From: Hyphomonadaceae bacterium
Lineage (GTDB): Bacteria; Pseudomonadota; Alphaproteobacteria; Caulobacterales; Aquidulcibacteraceae
DNA length: 64,000 nt
Assembly: GCA_019636095.1 (NCBI GenBank)
Contig: JAHBYF010000003.1
Location: 527,705-591,704 of the forward strand
Direction: 5' to 3'
Both the position numbers and the translations under genes were made by a program. Shown in pieces: positions 8,867 to 18,158 of this stretch. Each line of letters opens with the position of its first letter. Within the stretch, counting starts at the first letter, position 1. The notes beneath the pieces were generated by a model. It saw only the letters and a program-made list of their open reading frames with translations. It was not told where the DNA came from and ran no database searches.

Positions 8867-8949
8867 ATCACTGAACAACAAGCGGCGCGCATCGCGAATC
8901 GGCGGCGGCGATTACGTCGGTTGGCGCAGCGGTCGCGCAAGCGCTGGAC
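8867..8949 (+). pseudogene. Remnant of the accA 3' end (direct repeat, right copy)
   Basis: Eighty-three bases match accA 5215-5298 at 72 of 84 aligned columns. A one-base deletion near 8881 shifts the frame, so the copy is not translatable as AccA. The last 33 bases are identical to accA. The match stops 6 bp before the Lrp stop codon, although GGCGATTGGG recurs at both places a little further on. It is best read as the leftover 3' end of accA, displaced when the TPR-TIR segment arrived, or as a carried copy of that end. No integrase lies inside the segment. Confidence 0.75.
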
Positions 8950-8955
8950 TGTCAG

Positions 8956-9414
8956 CTAGGCGATTGGGAGAGCGATCGTTTCCTTCGCGGTCGACAAGGC
9001 GATGATTGTCTGTGTGCGCGTCACACCGCCGACAGCCTTGATCGTTTCTGCCAAAAACGACTCGAGTGCGCGGGTGCCCGCAACTCGAACCTTCAGCAGA
9101 TAATTCCATTCGCCGGTTACATGGTGGCATTCGAGCACGGACGAAGAGCGCTTCACTCGTTCAAGGAACTCAGCCTCAACGCTGGGGTCCGCCCACGCAA
9201 CGAACAAGAAGGCCAAGAGCCCTCGCCCCACCGCTTCGGGGTCTAGCCGGGCGTGGTGACCAGTGATTATCCCGCGCTTGGCCAGACGCTTCAGGCGATC
9301 GTTCACCGTAGAGGCGGCGACGCCCGCAGTCTCCCCAAGCTCCTGCAGCGACAGCCGGTCGTTTGCTTGGAGTAGCTCCAACAGCTTGGCGTCGACCTCA
9401 TCAAAGTCCGGCAT
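8956..9414 (-). CDS. Lrp/AsnC family transcriptional regulator
   Basis: The 152-residue protein has the Lrp layout. An N-terminal winged HTH is seen in LLELLQANDRLSLQELGETAGVAAST-type sequence (about 8-60, recognition helix near ASTVNDRLKRL), followed by an alpha-beta RAM ligand-binding domain (about 70-150) containing HHVTGEWNYLLKVRV. Lrp proteins sense amino acids and often control a divergent neighbour. Here the divergent gene is the autotransporter across about 190 bp. The 3' end abuts the accA remnant. The effector amino acid is not predictable from sequence. Confidence 0.92.
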   Translation of the reverse strand: MPDFDEVDAKLLELLQANDRLSLQELGETAGVAASTVNDRLKRLAKRGIITGHHARLDPEAVGRGLLAFLFVAWADPSVEAEFLERVKRSSSVLECHHVTGEWNYLLKVRVAGTRALESFLAETIKAVGGVTRTQTIIALSTAKETIALPIA

Positions 9415-9541
9415 GCCTACACTCCTACTCGCCGACGCCCGCGAATTACACGGTGATTATTCTTGCAATCCAAAAAAGAATCGGCATACAGCCAAGAATA
9501 CCGGCTAATTTACGTATGTCTGCTGAATTTAGCTGAGTCTG

Positions 9542-9563
9542 TCCGGATTCTCCGGAATTTTTT
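9542..9563 (+). promoter_or_regulatory. Palindrome plus T-run in the autotransporter leader
   Basis: TCCGGA-TTC-TCCGGA is followed by ATTTTTT. It could act as a short intrinsic terminator or attenuator in the 5' leader of the autotransporter, or as an operator: the 6+3+6 palindrome is perfect and its core also occurs at 1621-1635. The stem is only six pairs, so termination would be weak. Confidence 0.4.
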
Positions 9564-9602
9564 GTGTGGGGGTAGCGGATGGCGCGCATACGAGGAAATG
9601 AG

Positions 9603-12047
9603 ATGGCGCCGCGCTTGGCGATGGCGCTTGCTGCCGGCGCGATTGCCCCACTGAGCGTGGTGCTGCTCTCACCCACCGAAGCCCAAGCCTGCTCGATAAC
9701 CGGATCAGGCACGGTCAATGCCCCAAACTCTGGCGACGAAGTTGCCTGCACCACCGACGACGCGGTCAACATCCTTGTCTTCGACCCCGCGACCATCACG
9801 ATCGGCGGCAGCGGGTCAGCGGTAGTATCGGCTCAGGATAACACGCTCGAGACCATCAAACTGGACGGCGGTGGCGGTAGCGTCGTCACAATCGCGGCTG
9901 GTGGCGCGCTGACCAACGACGGCCAAGCCGGCATCTCTCTCAATGGGTCTCATAACAACACCATCAACGTTGCCGCCGGTGGCAGCATCATTACGAGCGG
10001 CGTGCCGTTCGGCAACGCGATTTCGATGAACACGGCAAGCGACAACACCATCAACATAGACGGCTCGATAAGCGGGGTTCGAGGCATCAGCATATCGAGC
10101 GGAACCGGAAATGTCTTCAACGTCACCGGCTCGGTCACGGGCACAAACGGCATTGCAGTCTTTTGGGGAATGTTCGGCGGCGAAGACAACACGCTGATAA
10201 ACAGCGGCGAGATCAACGGCGATATTCTCACGACAGACGGAAACGAAACCGTGATCAATTCCGGCACGATCAATGGCGGCGCCTATCTCGGCAATGGAAC
10301 CGACCAGTTCGAGTTGCGCGCCGGGTATGTCATCAGCGGAATGGTCAGAGGCGGTTCGGGGTCAGACACGCTCGTACTGGGCGGCGATGACGAGGCCGGC
10401 TTCGACCTTAGCTCACTTGGCGCGGGCCTTCAGTACGATGAATTCGAAGCACTGGTCCAAGTGGGAAATGCCACCTGGACGCTGACCGGCGCGTCCACCT
10501 TCTCGGGCCCGCTCGTTACGGACGACGGCGGCATCCTTCTGAATGGATCGCTGGTGAATGCGCAGACCCAAGTGTTTGGTGGTTGGCTCGGCGGCGTTGG
10601 CAACGCCGGGCAAGTCTCGATCGGAGTTGCCGGGTTCATTCGACCTGGCGCCACAACGGGCGCCAGCATCGGCACTTTGTCGGTCACCGATTTGAACTTC
10701 CAAGCAAATGCTGGCGGTTACGTTGTCGATATCGCCCCCGATGGCAGTTCGGATCTTATTTCGGCTTCTGGCGCCGCCACGATCAACGGCGGCACTGTAA
10801 TGATCAACCCGATCTCGGCGAGCGGCTACTCGGCAGGGACGACGTACACGATTATCACGGCAAGTGGCGGCGTCACCGGGGCGTTCTCCGATCTTCAGCT
10901 ACTTGATACCCCGCTTATCGCCGGTGCACTCACTTATGATAGTTCGAACGTCTACTTCGAGTTGCTGCAAGTACTGGGTTTCGCCGATGCTGCACAAACG
11001 CCCAATCAGCTGAGCGTTGCTGAAGCACTAGATGAAATTTTGTCATCGGGCGGCGCGTCGGCAGACCTCGACTCGGCCATCAATGCACTTGCGGTGCAGC
11101 CGTCCGGCCCATTGGAGGCGGGCTTGGACGACCTCGCGGGCCAGTCCAATGGCGACAGCTATCGCTTTCTGACGCGGCTCGGCAGTGATTTTCATCGCTT
11201 CGTCGCTGCTTCATCGCGCGATGCGCGTGAGGGCGGTCGGCTGTGGTATGGACTCTATCACTACCAAGACCACCAGGATGGCGACGTTGCCGCTTTCGGT
11301 AGCGACAGCACCGTTATTGGCGGCGCCATTGGTCTACGACTTTACCAGAACGAACGCGTCACGTTGGGGGTCGCCGCCGGCTTCTCGACGGGTGACGTCG
11401 AAAGTGACAGCCAAAACGACAGAGCCAAGAGCGACTCACTTCACTTGGCAGGTTATGTCCAAGGCAGCGCCAACGGCTTTGATTGGGCTAGTGGGATAAG
11501 CGTGGGCTTTGCGTCGCAAGACACCGCACGCGAGATCGCATTCTTGAGCGAAACTGCGTCGGGCCAAACAGACGCACTCCTGTTCGGCATTTCTTTCGAC
11601 CTCGCCCATCCTTTCGCGATCACCGAGGCGACGACCGTTTCGCCATACCTGACGCTAGAATACTATTCCGCTGACCGCGACGGCTACACAGAAACTGGCG
11701 CTCCCGGCGTCAACCAGATTCTAAATGGAGCAAGCGATGACATTACGGATGTCAGCGTAGGCGCGCGATTTGCCTATCACAGCGAAGCATTGGTGTTGAG
11801 CGGCAATATTGGCGCGCGTCGCCGTCTGAGCGAGCTTGCACCCACGTTCACTGCAGCGTTCGAAGGCGAACCGACGGCGCCTTTCACGATAGTCGGAGTT
11901 GAGGAACCCGATCTGCGTGCGCTTCTTGGGCTCGAAGCCGAGTGGCGAGTCAACAACAGTTCGTCCTTGCGCATCGGCTACGACGGCGCCTTCGGTGACG
12001 GTGCGGCCTTACAGTCGATCCGCGCGTCGGTGAACATGCGGTTCTAG
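9603..12047 (+). CDS. Autotransporter (type V secretion) with C-terminal beta-barrel
   Basis: The 814-residue protein has a signal peptide ending near PTEAQA. A long Gly/Asn/Thr/Ser-rich passenger follows with repeated NTINVAAGGSI-, NTINIDGSIS- and TVINSGTINGG-like strands, expected to fold as a beta-helix. The C-terminal autotransporter barrel occupies roughly the last 270 residues, from RLWYGLYHYQDHQ to the final NMRF; the terminal Phe is the usual outer-membrane signal. ATG 9603 has GAGG seven bases upstream; ATG 9579, after a GGGGG tract, would add eight residues. The passenger function is unknown, with adhesion the commonest role. It is divergent from the Lrp gene. Confidence 0.88.
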   Translation: MAPRLAMALAAGAIAPLSVVLLSPTEAQACSITGSGTVNAPNSGDEVACTTDDAVNILVFDPATITIGGSGSAVVSAQDNTLETIKLDGGGGSVVTIAAGGALTNDGQAGISLNGSHNNTINVAAGGSIITSGVPFGNAISMNTASDNTINIDGSISGVRGISISSGTGNVFNVTGSVTGTNGIAVFWGMFGGEDNTLINSGEINGDILTTDGNETVINSGTINGGAYLGNGTDQFELRAGYVISGMVRGGSGSDTLVLGGDDEAGFDLSSLGAGLQYDEFEALVQVGNATWTLTGASTFSGPLVTDDGGILLNGSLVNAQTQVFGGWLGGVGNAGQVSIGVAGFIRPGATTGASIGTLSVTDLNFQANAGGYVVDIAPDGSSDLISASGAATINGGTVMINPISASGYSAGTTYTIITASGGVTGAFSDLQLLDTPLIAGALTYDSSNVYFELLQVLGFADAAQTPNQLSVAEALDEILSSGGASADLDSAINALAVQPSGPLEAGLDDLAGQSNGDSYRFLTRLGSDFHRFVAASSRDAREGGRLWYGLYHYQDHQDGDVAAFGSDSTVIGGAIGLRLYQNERVTLGVAAGFSTGDVESDSQNDRAKSDSLHLAGYVQGSANGFDWASGISVGFASQDTAREIAFLSETASGQTDALLFGISFDLAHPFAITEATTVSPYLTLEYYSADRDGYTETGAPGVNQILNGASDDITDVSVGARFAYHSEALVLSGNIGARRRLSELAPTFTAAFEGEPTAPFTIVGVEEPDLRALLGLEAEWRVNNSSSLRIGYDGAFGDGAALQSIRASVNMRF

Positions 12048-12056
12048 GCGGCCACA

Positions 12057-12410
12057 ATGAAATGGGTTGATGATCCAAAGTATTATGGCCCGGACCGCCG
12101 TCGACGCAATGTTGACCCGCGCCGGCCCGATCGACGCAATGGTGACGGTGCGAGCGTGGCCGCGCCATCTATTGCGATGGCGATCCGCCAGTTGCGCATG
12201 CGATTGCTTGATGCCAACACGCCGCGCGGATTGGCGGACTTGCGCGACCGCATTAAGGGCATCGCCCAACTGGCGACGCTCCAAAACAAACATCAAGCGG
12301 CGCAATTGTTGACCAAGCTTCACACCGCACTCGGCGACAGCAGCCAGTGCACGCGCGTACTTGGCCAGATTGATCAAATCCTCAACCGCGTCGTAGAGTT
12401 GGGCGATTGA
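12057..12410 (+). CDS. Small basic protein of unknown function
   Basis: The 117-residue frame begins 9 bp after the autotransporter stop, so it is probably in the same transcript. The N-terminus MKWVDDPKYYGPDRRRR is followed by Arg/Asp-rich DPRRPDRRNGDG, a motif style seen at the head of many alphaproteobacterial PilZ-like and signalling proteins. The rest is predicted helical (AIRQLRMRLLDAN, DLRDRIKGIAQLA, LLTKLHTAL). No signal peptide or membrane span is present. I do not recognise a family, and no function is assigned. Confidence 0.6.
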   Translation: MKWVDDPKYYGPDRRRRNVDPRRPDRRNGDGASVAAPSIAMAIRQLRMRLLDANTPRGLADLRDRIKGIAQLATLQNKHQAAQLLTKLHTALGDSSQCTRVLGQIDQILNRVVELGD

Positions 12411-12544
12411 TTGCGGCGGCCGGGGGACGTTGGGCCATATTCAGCCTGTTGCCAGTGCATACAAATCCATCAGCGTGACAGGAGTCACGTAGGATTCCCG
12501 CCTGCTCTGCCCTATGTTGAGCCTCGCAGCTTTCGGAGGCCCAC

Positions 12545-13117
12545 ATGTCTGACGATCTTTCACGCCGCGCCGTGGCGCTTGGTCTTGGTTCGAGCTTACT
12601 GCTCGCGGGCGAGGCATCGGCGCAGCAACAGCAGACCTATTCGCGTGATGAAATCCTTGCCGCTGCGCAGCACTTCTTTGGCGCCGGCGCAGAGGGTTTG
12701 GCCACTGTTGTCGACCACGTCTTCGAAGACCTTGGCCGGCCGAACGGATACATCGAAGGCAATGAGGGTTCAGGCGCGATTGGCGTCGGGCTTCGTTACG
12801 GAGATGGCTATCTGCACCGCAAGGGCGGCAACGGCACAACGCGCGTTTACTGGCAGGGGCCGTCGCTCGGATTCGACACTGGCGGCAACGCATCACGGGT
12901 TTTCACGCTGAGCTACAATTTGCGCAGACCGGACGACATCTTCCATCGCTTTGCGGGTGTCGACGGATCGGCATATTTTATCGGCGGCGTGGGCGTGAAC
13001 TATCAGCGCCGCAACAACATCACGCTGGCGCCGATGCGCGCCGGCGTGGGCTTCCGGCTCGGCGCCAACGTTGGATATCTCGCCTATTCGCGCCGCCGGC
13101 GTATCAATCCGTTCTGA
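12545..13117 (+). CDS. eipA: Cell envelope integrity protein EipA (DUF1134)
   Basis: The 190-residue protein matches the DUF1134/EipA family, periplasmic lipocalin-like beta-barrel proteins needed for envelope integrity in Brucella and Caulobacter. Diagnostic stretches are GSGAIGVGLRYGDGYLHRK, VYWQGPSLGFDTGGN, YFIGGVGVNYQRR and MRAGVGFRLGANVGYL, ending INPF. The signal peptide (DDLSRRAVALGLG... EASA) has an SRRA motif and looks Tat-like. The 3' end overlaps the convergent channel gene by 14 bp. Confidence 0.88.
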   Translation: MSDDLSRRAVALGLGSSLLLAGEASAQQQQTYSRDEILAAAQHFFGAGAEGLATVVDHVFEDLGRPNGYIEGNEGSGAIGVGLRYGDGYLHRKGGNGTTRVYWQGPSLGFDTGGNASRVFTLSYNLRRPDDIFHRFAGVDGSAYFIGGVGVNYQRRNNITLAPMRAGVGFRLGANVGYLAYSRRRRINPF

Positions 13118-13934
13118 CTTGCCGCGCTTTCTTGGCGGCTTGCTCGCGCTCATGGCGTTCGCGGAATTCCTCCGCGAACGCTGACGCGAGAATACCGGTC
13201 GGCATGGCGACAATGCCGACGCCGGCGAGCGCTACCAGTCCGGCCGCCACGCGGCCCCAGACGGTTTCTGGATAGACGTCGCCATAACCGACCGTCGTGA
13301 GCGTGACCACCGCCCACCACATGGCGCGCGTGATCGAACCGAACGCTTGCGGTTTGGTGTCGCCTTCGATGAAGTAAAGCATCATCGCTGCGATGTAGAG
13401 TTGCGCCCCTGCCACGCAGAGCGAGGCGACGAGCGGCGGCCACGCGCGCTTCACGGCGGCGCCAACAATTGCAAAGGCCGGCACGTAACGCGCCAGCTTG
13501 AACAAACGAAAGAGGCGCAGCGCGCGCAGCGCCGGAAACCATGCGCCTGTAGCGTCGGGAAAGAATTGCAAGGCGACAAGTTCGGGCAGAAACGCCAGCA
13601 GGTCGGCGATCGTGATCGGTTGCAGCAAGAATCTGATTCGTCCGGCAACGCCCTTGTGCAACGGATTCTCGCCCTCCGACCAAAAGCGTAATGCGAACTC
13701 GATCGCAAACAGCCACACCACCGTGACGTTCACAGCCCGCAAGACCGGCAGTGCGCTGGTATCCATTGTCGTGTCGGGGCGTAACACTTCTGTCTCAAGC
13801 GCAAGCGACGTCATACTCGCCAGAACAAGTGTGATGATCAAACCAGAGAAGAAATTGATCGCGCCGTCGTCTGGCTCTAGCCAGTCATGGATGTAGGCTT
13901 TGATCGTACTATGTTTGCGCTTGATTAGAGGCAT
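13104..13934 (-). CDS. Voltage-gated potassium channel family protein
   Basis: The 276-residue protein has six predicted helices in the order S1-S6. S4 is the arginine/lysine ladder in RALRLFRLFKLARYV (about 136-150), followed by a pore loop with the K+ selectivity filter TVGYGD (214-219). S6 and a short basic coiled tail (EEFRERHEREQAAKKA) follow. It is therefore a Kv-type (Ion_trans) channel subunit, functional as a tetramer in the inner membrane. ATG 13934 is preceded by a strong GAGGAGGGG site, which fixes the start. It may set membrane potential; no regulatory ligand domain (RCK or CNBD) is present. Confidence 0.9.
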   Translation of the reverse strand: MPLIKRKHSTIKAYIHDWLEPDDGAINFFSGLIITLVLASMTSLALETEVLRPDTTMDTSALPVLRAVNVTVVWLFAIEFALRFWSEGENPLHKGVAGRIRFLLQPITIADLLAFLPELVALQFFPDATGAWFPALRALRLFRLFKLARYVPAFAIVGAAVKRAWPPLVASLCVAGAQLYIAAMMLYFIEGDTKPQAFGSITRAMWWAVVTLTTVGYGDVYPETVWGRVAAGLVALAGVGIVAMPTGILASAFAEEFRERHEREQAAKKARQVRTD

Positions 13935-13987
13935 GGCCCCTCCTCGCGGGCCCGTTTTAGAGCCGAGCGCGAGTCGAGCAAGGGCGT

Positions 13988-14311
13988 TCAGGCGGGCGTT
14001 GAAAGTTTCAGACCCGCGATCCCAAGCACGATCAGCGCAATACAGCCAATGCGGACGAAATTGGCGCTTTCCTGAAACAGCATGATGCCGAACAGCGCCG
14101 CGCCCACCGCGCCGATGCCGGTCCATACCGCATAGGCTGTGCCGATCGGCAGCTCGCGCGCCGCCTGCGCCAGCAACCACATCGAAACGACCATCGCCGC
14201 AATCGTGACGGCGCTGGGAACTGGCTTGCTGAAGCCCTGCGCGTATTTGAGGCCAATGGCCCAAACGATTTCGAGAAGACCGGCGGCCCCCAACACTATC
14301 CACGCTTGCAT
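13988..14311 (-). CDS. gdx: SMR-family guanidinium exporter (SugE/Gdx type)
   Basis: The 107-residue, four-helix protein is a small multidrug resistance transporter. [16 protein letters not shown] near the N-terminus, with the essential glutamate E14, matches the SugE/Gdx branch, which exports guanidinium in antiport with protons as an antiparallel dimer. [17 protein letters not shown] is the family's helix 3. The upstream 130 bp show no convincing guanidine riboswitch, so control is unclear. It lies 53 bp upstream of the channel gene on the same strand. Confidence 0.85.
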   Translation of the reverse strand: MQAWIVLGAAGLLEIVWAIGLKYAQGFSKPVPSAVTIAAMVVSMWLLAQAARELPIGTAYAVWTGIGAVGAALFGIMLFQESANFVRIGCIALIVLGIAGLKLSTPA

Positions 14312-14448
14312 GATCGCTCCCTTCGCGCGTTGGCGCTTATAGGGGCCGGCTCCAATCGTGGAAAGCGTGCGGGCCGCTCCACGCATGCGCGCTATCGGAT
14401 ACGGGTAAGCGCTTGCCAAGCACGGGCGGGCAGGCGGAGACTGGCACA

Positions 14449-15768
14449 ATGCGGGGTTTGCTTGTTGCTCTTTCACTGGCGGTCAGCGCGTGCGCGACGA
14501 CGCCAGTGGCGCCGATCAACGCGCCCTTGAACGGATTGCGCGCGGATATCGAAGGGCGCGCTCCAGTCGGCGACGATCTCATCGTGCTCGCCCTTTCGGG
14601 AGGCGGGGCGCGAGCAGCTTCGTTTCATCTCGGCGTCTTGCAAGCGTTGCGCGATACGTCTGGACGCGATGGACGGCCACTGAGCGAGCACATTGCATTG
14701 ATCACTTCGGTATCAGGCGGCTCGGTGCTCGCGGCGTATTATGGGCTGCATGGGGATGCGGGCCTCGACACGTTTGACGCGGCCTATCTGGCGCGCGATT
14801 GGCGCGTACGGGGTCCGGCCTCACCGTTCGGATTGGCGGGCGCATTACGCGGCGGGATGAATGGGCCGATGCAATTGCGCAATTGGCTGGCCGCGAATGT
14901 GTACGGCGACGCAACGATGGGCGATATGCGCGCGGGACCGCGTGTCATCCTCAATGCAACCGATCTCTACAACGCGACGCCGTTTGCGTTTACGCAGTTC
15001 TTCTTCGACGGGCTCTGCAGCGACGTGCGTCAGGTGCGCGTCGCGGATGCAGTGGCGGCTTCGATGGCGGTGCCGGTGGCGTTCCGGCCGGTGGTGATGG
15101 AGAGCTATGGCGGGCGCTGCGCAACGCCGGGCTGGGTTTCGCGCGCGTTGGCGGATCGCAACGCGGGCGAAAACATGCACCAAACGGCGCACGCGTTCCA
15201 GAATTATCGCGGAGATACGGCGGCGCAACAACGCTTCGTGCATCTCGTCGATGGCGGCGTCGCCGACAATCTCGGCATGCTGAGCTTGCAAATGATGCGG
15301 GCGGACGGGGCGCCTGCCCCGCTCAGCGCGCGCGATGTTGTGCAAGCAAGGCGGATCTTGTTTCTGGTTGTGAACGCCGAATACATCCGGCCACGGACGT
15401 TTCAGCAAGAAGGAACCGACGCGATAGGGGCTTATGAGATGATGTATTCGCCCATCGATGTGGCGACAGATGTGGCGAAACGCGCTTCAGTTGATGTGTG
15501 GCGCGCGCAATTGCCAGAATATCAGCGCGCGTTGCGCCAGTGGCGCTGCGGGTTGGTTGAAGATCGGCGCGACGGGATGCGTTGCGACGACATCACGCTC
15601 AGCATGGACGTCATCACCTTCCGTGACATGGAGCCAACGGAGTACGAGGCGCTCTACGATACGCCAACGGACGTTTCGCTACCGCGCGAGACAGTGGACG
15701 CACTAACGCGCGCAGGGCGGGGCGTTGTGCAGCGCAACGCGGCGCTGGCGGAGTTTCGGCAAAATTAG
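14449..15768 (+). CDS. Patatin-like phospholipase lipoprotein
   Basis: The 439-residue protein has a lipoprotein signal ending in the lipobox AVSAC (C15), so it should be membrane-anchored in the envelope. The patatin domain shows the oxyanion loop [18 protein letters not shown], the nucleophile elbow [14 protein letters not shown] (Ser89) and the catalytic aspartate in [13 protein letters not shown]. Such enzymes hydrolyse acyl esters of phospholipids. ATG 14449 has GGAG nine bases upstream. The 3' end overlaps that of the convergent pheT by 4 bp. Substrate and role (lipid turnover or membrane repair) are unknown. Confidence 0.85.
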   Translation: MRGLLVALSLAVSACATTPVAPINAPLNGLRADIEGRAPVGDDLIVLALSGGGARAASFHLGVLQALRDTSGRDGRPLSEHIALITSVSGGSVLAAYYGLHGDAGLDTFDAAYLARDWRVRGPASPFGLAGALRGGMNGPMQLRNWLAANVYGDATMGDMRAGPRVILNATDLYNATPFAFTQFFFDGLCSDVRQVRVADAVAASMAVPVAFRPVVMESYGGRCATPGWVSRALADRNAGENMHQTAHAFQNYRGDTAAQQRFVHLVDGGVADNLGMLSLQMMRADGAPAPLSARDVVQARRILFLVVNAEYIRPRTFQQEGTDAIGAYEMMYSPIDVATDVAKRASVDVWRAQLPEYQRALRQWRCGLVEDRRDGMRCDDITLSMDVITFRDMEPTEYEALYDTPTDVSLPRETVDALTRAGRGVVQRNAALAEFRQN

Positions 15769-18158
15769 CCGCGCAACGTCCCGCCAGTTGCTTTCATCAC
15801 AGCGCTTACGATCTTGGCGCTCGCGGCTTCGATGTCCGCGTCGGTCAGCGTCTTTTCTTTCGGCTGCAATGTGACCTCGATGGCCAAGCTTTTCTTGCCC
15901 GACTGCATGCGTTCGCCACGATAGACGTCGAACAAATTCACATCAGCGATCAGCGCCTTGTCGGCGCCGATGGCGGCGCGCACGACCTCTTGCGCCGTGA
16001 CCTTATCATCCACGATGAAGGCGAAGTCGCGGGTGAGCGGCTGCAGATCGAGCCTTTCAAACGGCGGCTTGGCGCGGCCGCCTTTGGCGCGCGGTGCGGG
16101 CAATGCGTCGAGGAAAATTTCGAACGCAAGCGCAGGCGCTTCGACGCCGATGGCTTTCAAAGTGCGCGGGTGAATTTCGCCGTAGTACGCGATGACTTTC
16201 GGGCCGAGCTTAAGCGCGCCGGTGCGGCCGGGGCGCCAGTGCGCGGGTGCGTCGCTGAAGGTTTGCAGCGAAGCGACGGGTGCGCCGATGGCTTCAAGGA
16301 TCATCAGCACGTCGCGCTTCACGTCGAAGATGTCGGGCTGCGGGGCGGCGCGCCAGTGGCGGGGCGCCCGCGCCTGCCAGACGCCAGCGACGGTACGTTG
16401 CTGGCCGCCATCATTGGCGCTGGCATAGGCGGGGCCGGCTTCGAACAAGCGTGCATCGTCAAAACCCCGGTTGGCGTTTTGCTGCGCCGCGACCAAGAGG
16501 TTTGGCAGCGCTGTCGGACGCATGCAATCGAGGTCGCTGGCGATCGGGTTAGCGACGAGCATTTCTTCTGCGCCACCACCAAAGGCTTGCGCTTGCGCGC
16601 GCGAACAGAAGCTCCAAGTGATGGCTTCATAATAACCGACCGATGCAGCCGCGCGGCGCGCGAGACGGGCGCGGCTTTCACCGACGCTGGCCGACGGTGC
16701 GCGGAAGCCCGCTGCGCGTGGCGGCGCAAGCACAGGCAGTTTGTCAAAGCCCTCGATGCGCGCGACCTCTTCGACGAGATCTGCGGGACCGTCAACGTCG
16801 CGGCGCCAGGTCGGCGGCTCGATGATGATACGCTTCGAGCCCTGCCCCTCAGCGCTGGTTTCGAAGCCGAGATCCTTCAACACGGCGCGCACGCGCGTCG
16901 GCTTCACATCGATGCCCGCGAGTTGGCGCACGCGATCAGGATCGAAGAAAATCGCCTTCGGCGGCGGCGGCAGATCGCCCGCGACTTGGATTTCACTGGG
17001 CTCACCGCCACAGATATCGAGGATGAGGCGCGTCGCGAGTTCGAGGCCAGGAACGACGAAGCCCGAATCGACGCCGCGTGCGAAGCGATATTGTGCATCG
17101 GTGGTGAGCGTCAGCGCGCGGCCGGTTTTGTGGGTGATGGTGGCGTCGAAGTAGGCGCACTCGAGCAGGATGTCGGTGGTTTCTTCGGTGACCTTCGAGA
17201 GTTCGCCGCCGATGACGCCACCAATGCCTTGAACGTTCGCATCGTCGGCGATGACGCACATTTCTGGCGTGACGTTGTAGACGTTGCCATTGAGCGCGGT
17301 GCACGTCTCGCCTTCGCGGCCCATGCGCGCACGCAACGTCCCTTTGAGTTTCGATGCGTCATAGACATGCGCGGGGCGGTTGCGGTCGTGCGTCAAGAGA
17401 TTGGTGATATCGACGAGCGCGCTGATCGGCTTTTGGCCGATGGCCCGCAGCTTTTGCTGCAGCCAGAGCGGCGACGGTCCGTTCTTCAGCCCACGAATGT
17501 AGCGGCTCGCGAACATCGGGCACGCGTGCGTGTCGTCGATCTCTACTTTTTGCGGCGACGGGTAGCGGCCAGGCACCGGCAGAACGGGCTTCGTCGTGAC
17601 TTTGCCGACACCGGCAGCGGCGAGATCGCGGGCGATGCCTGCGACGCCCAGCCAATCGGGGCGGTTTGGCGTGACTTCGATGTCGATCACCGGATCGTTG
17701 AGGCCGAGCGCTTCGGCGAGCGGTGTGCCGACTTTGAGATCAGCGTCGAGTTCGAGAATGCCGTCGGCGTCGGTATCGAGTTCAAGCTCGGCGCCGGAGC
17801 ACAGCATACCGTTCGAAACGACGCCGCGCACGGGCTTCGGTTCAAGCGTGATGCCGCTGCCGGGGATGTACGCGCCGATCGGCGCGAAGGCGGTGACGAG
17901 ACCCGCACGCGCGTTTGGCGCGCCGCAGACGATCTCGAGCGTGCCGTCCTTGGTTTCGACTTGGCAGACTTGCAGCTTGTCAGCGTTCGGGTGCTTGGCG
18001 GCGCTCATGACGCGAGCGACCGTGAACGCCTTCAACTTCTCGCCGGCGTTCTCGACGCCTTCGACTTCCAGACCGGTCATGGTCATGGTTTCGACGATGG
18101 CGTCGATGCTGGCGTCCGTCGCGAGATGCTCTTTGAGCCAGGAGAGCGTGAATTTCAT
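15765..18158 (-). CDS. pheT: Phenylalanine-tRNA ligase beta subunit
   Basis: The 797-residue subunit has the usual length. Together with PheS it forms the (alpha-beta)2 enzyme that charges tRNA-Phe. In order it shows the N-terminal EMAP-like tRNA-binding domain (about 40-150, PNADKLQVCQVET, IVCGAPNARAG), the B3/B4 editing domain (DITNLLTHDRNRPAHVYDASKL), B5 (PTWRRDVDGPADLVEEVARIEGFDKLP) and the C-terminal FDX-ACB anticodon-binding domain (FERLDLQPLTRDFAFIVDD). Its ATG overlaps the stop of the small lipoprotein gene (ATGA), so translation is probably coupled to it. Confidence 0.97.
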   Translation of the reverse strand: MKFTLSWLKEHLATDASIDAIVETMTMTGLEVEGVENAGEKLKAFTVARVMSAAKHPNADKLQVCQVETKDGTLEIVCGAPNARAGLVTAFAPIGAYIPGSGITLEPKPVRGVVSNGMLCSGAELELDTDADGILELDADLKVGTPLAEALGLNDPVIDIEVTPNRPDWLGVAGIARDLAAAGVGKVTTKPVLPVPGRYPSPQKVEIDDTHACPMFASRYIRGLKNGPSPLWLQQKLRAIGQKPISALVDITNLLTHDRNRPAHVYDASKLKGTLRARMGREGETCTALNGNVYNVTPEMCVIADDANVQGIGGVIGGELSKVTEETTDILLECAYFDATITHKTGRALTLTTDAQYRFARGVDSGFVVPGLELATRLILDICGGEPSEIQVAGDLPPPPKAIFFDPDRVRQLAGIDVKPTRVRAVLKDLGFETSAEGQGSKRIIIEPPTWRRDVDGPADLVEEVARIEGFDKLPVLAPPRAAGFRAPSASVGESRARLARRAAASVGYYEAITWSFCSRAQAQAFGGGAEEMLVANPIASDLDCMRPTALPNLLVAAQQNANRGFDDARLFEAGPAYASANDGGQQRTVAGVWQARAPRHWRAAPQPDIFDVKRDVLMILEAIGAPVASLQTFSDAPAHWRPGRTGALKLGPKVIAYYGEIHPRTLKAIGVEAPALAFEIFLDALPAPRAKGGRAKPPFERLDLQPLTRDFAFIVDDKVTAQEVVRAAIGADKALIADVNLFDVYRGERMQSGKKSLAIEVTLQPKEKTLTDADIEAASAKIVSAVMKATGGTLRG

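Noticed and set aside
14312..14448. Guanidine riboswitch upstream of the SugE/Gdx-type gene
   Set aside because: I looked for ykkC-type conserved ACGR loops and stems and found none convincing in the 130 bp upstream.
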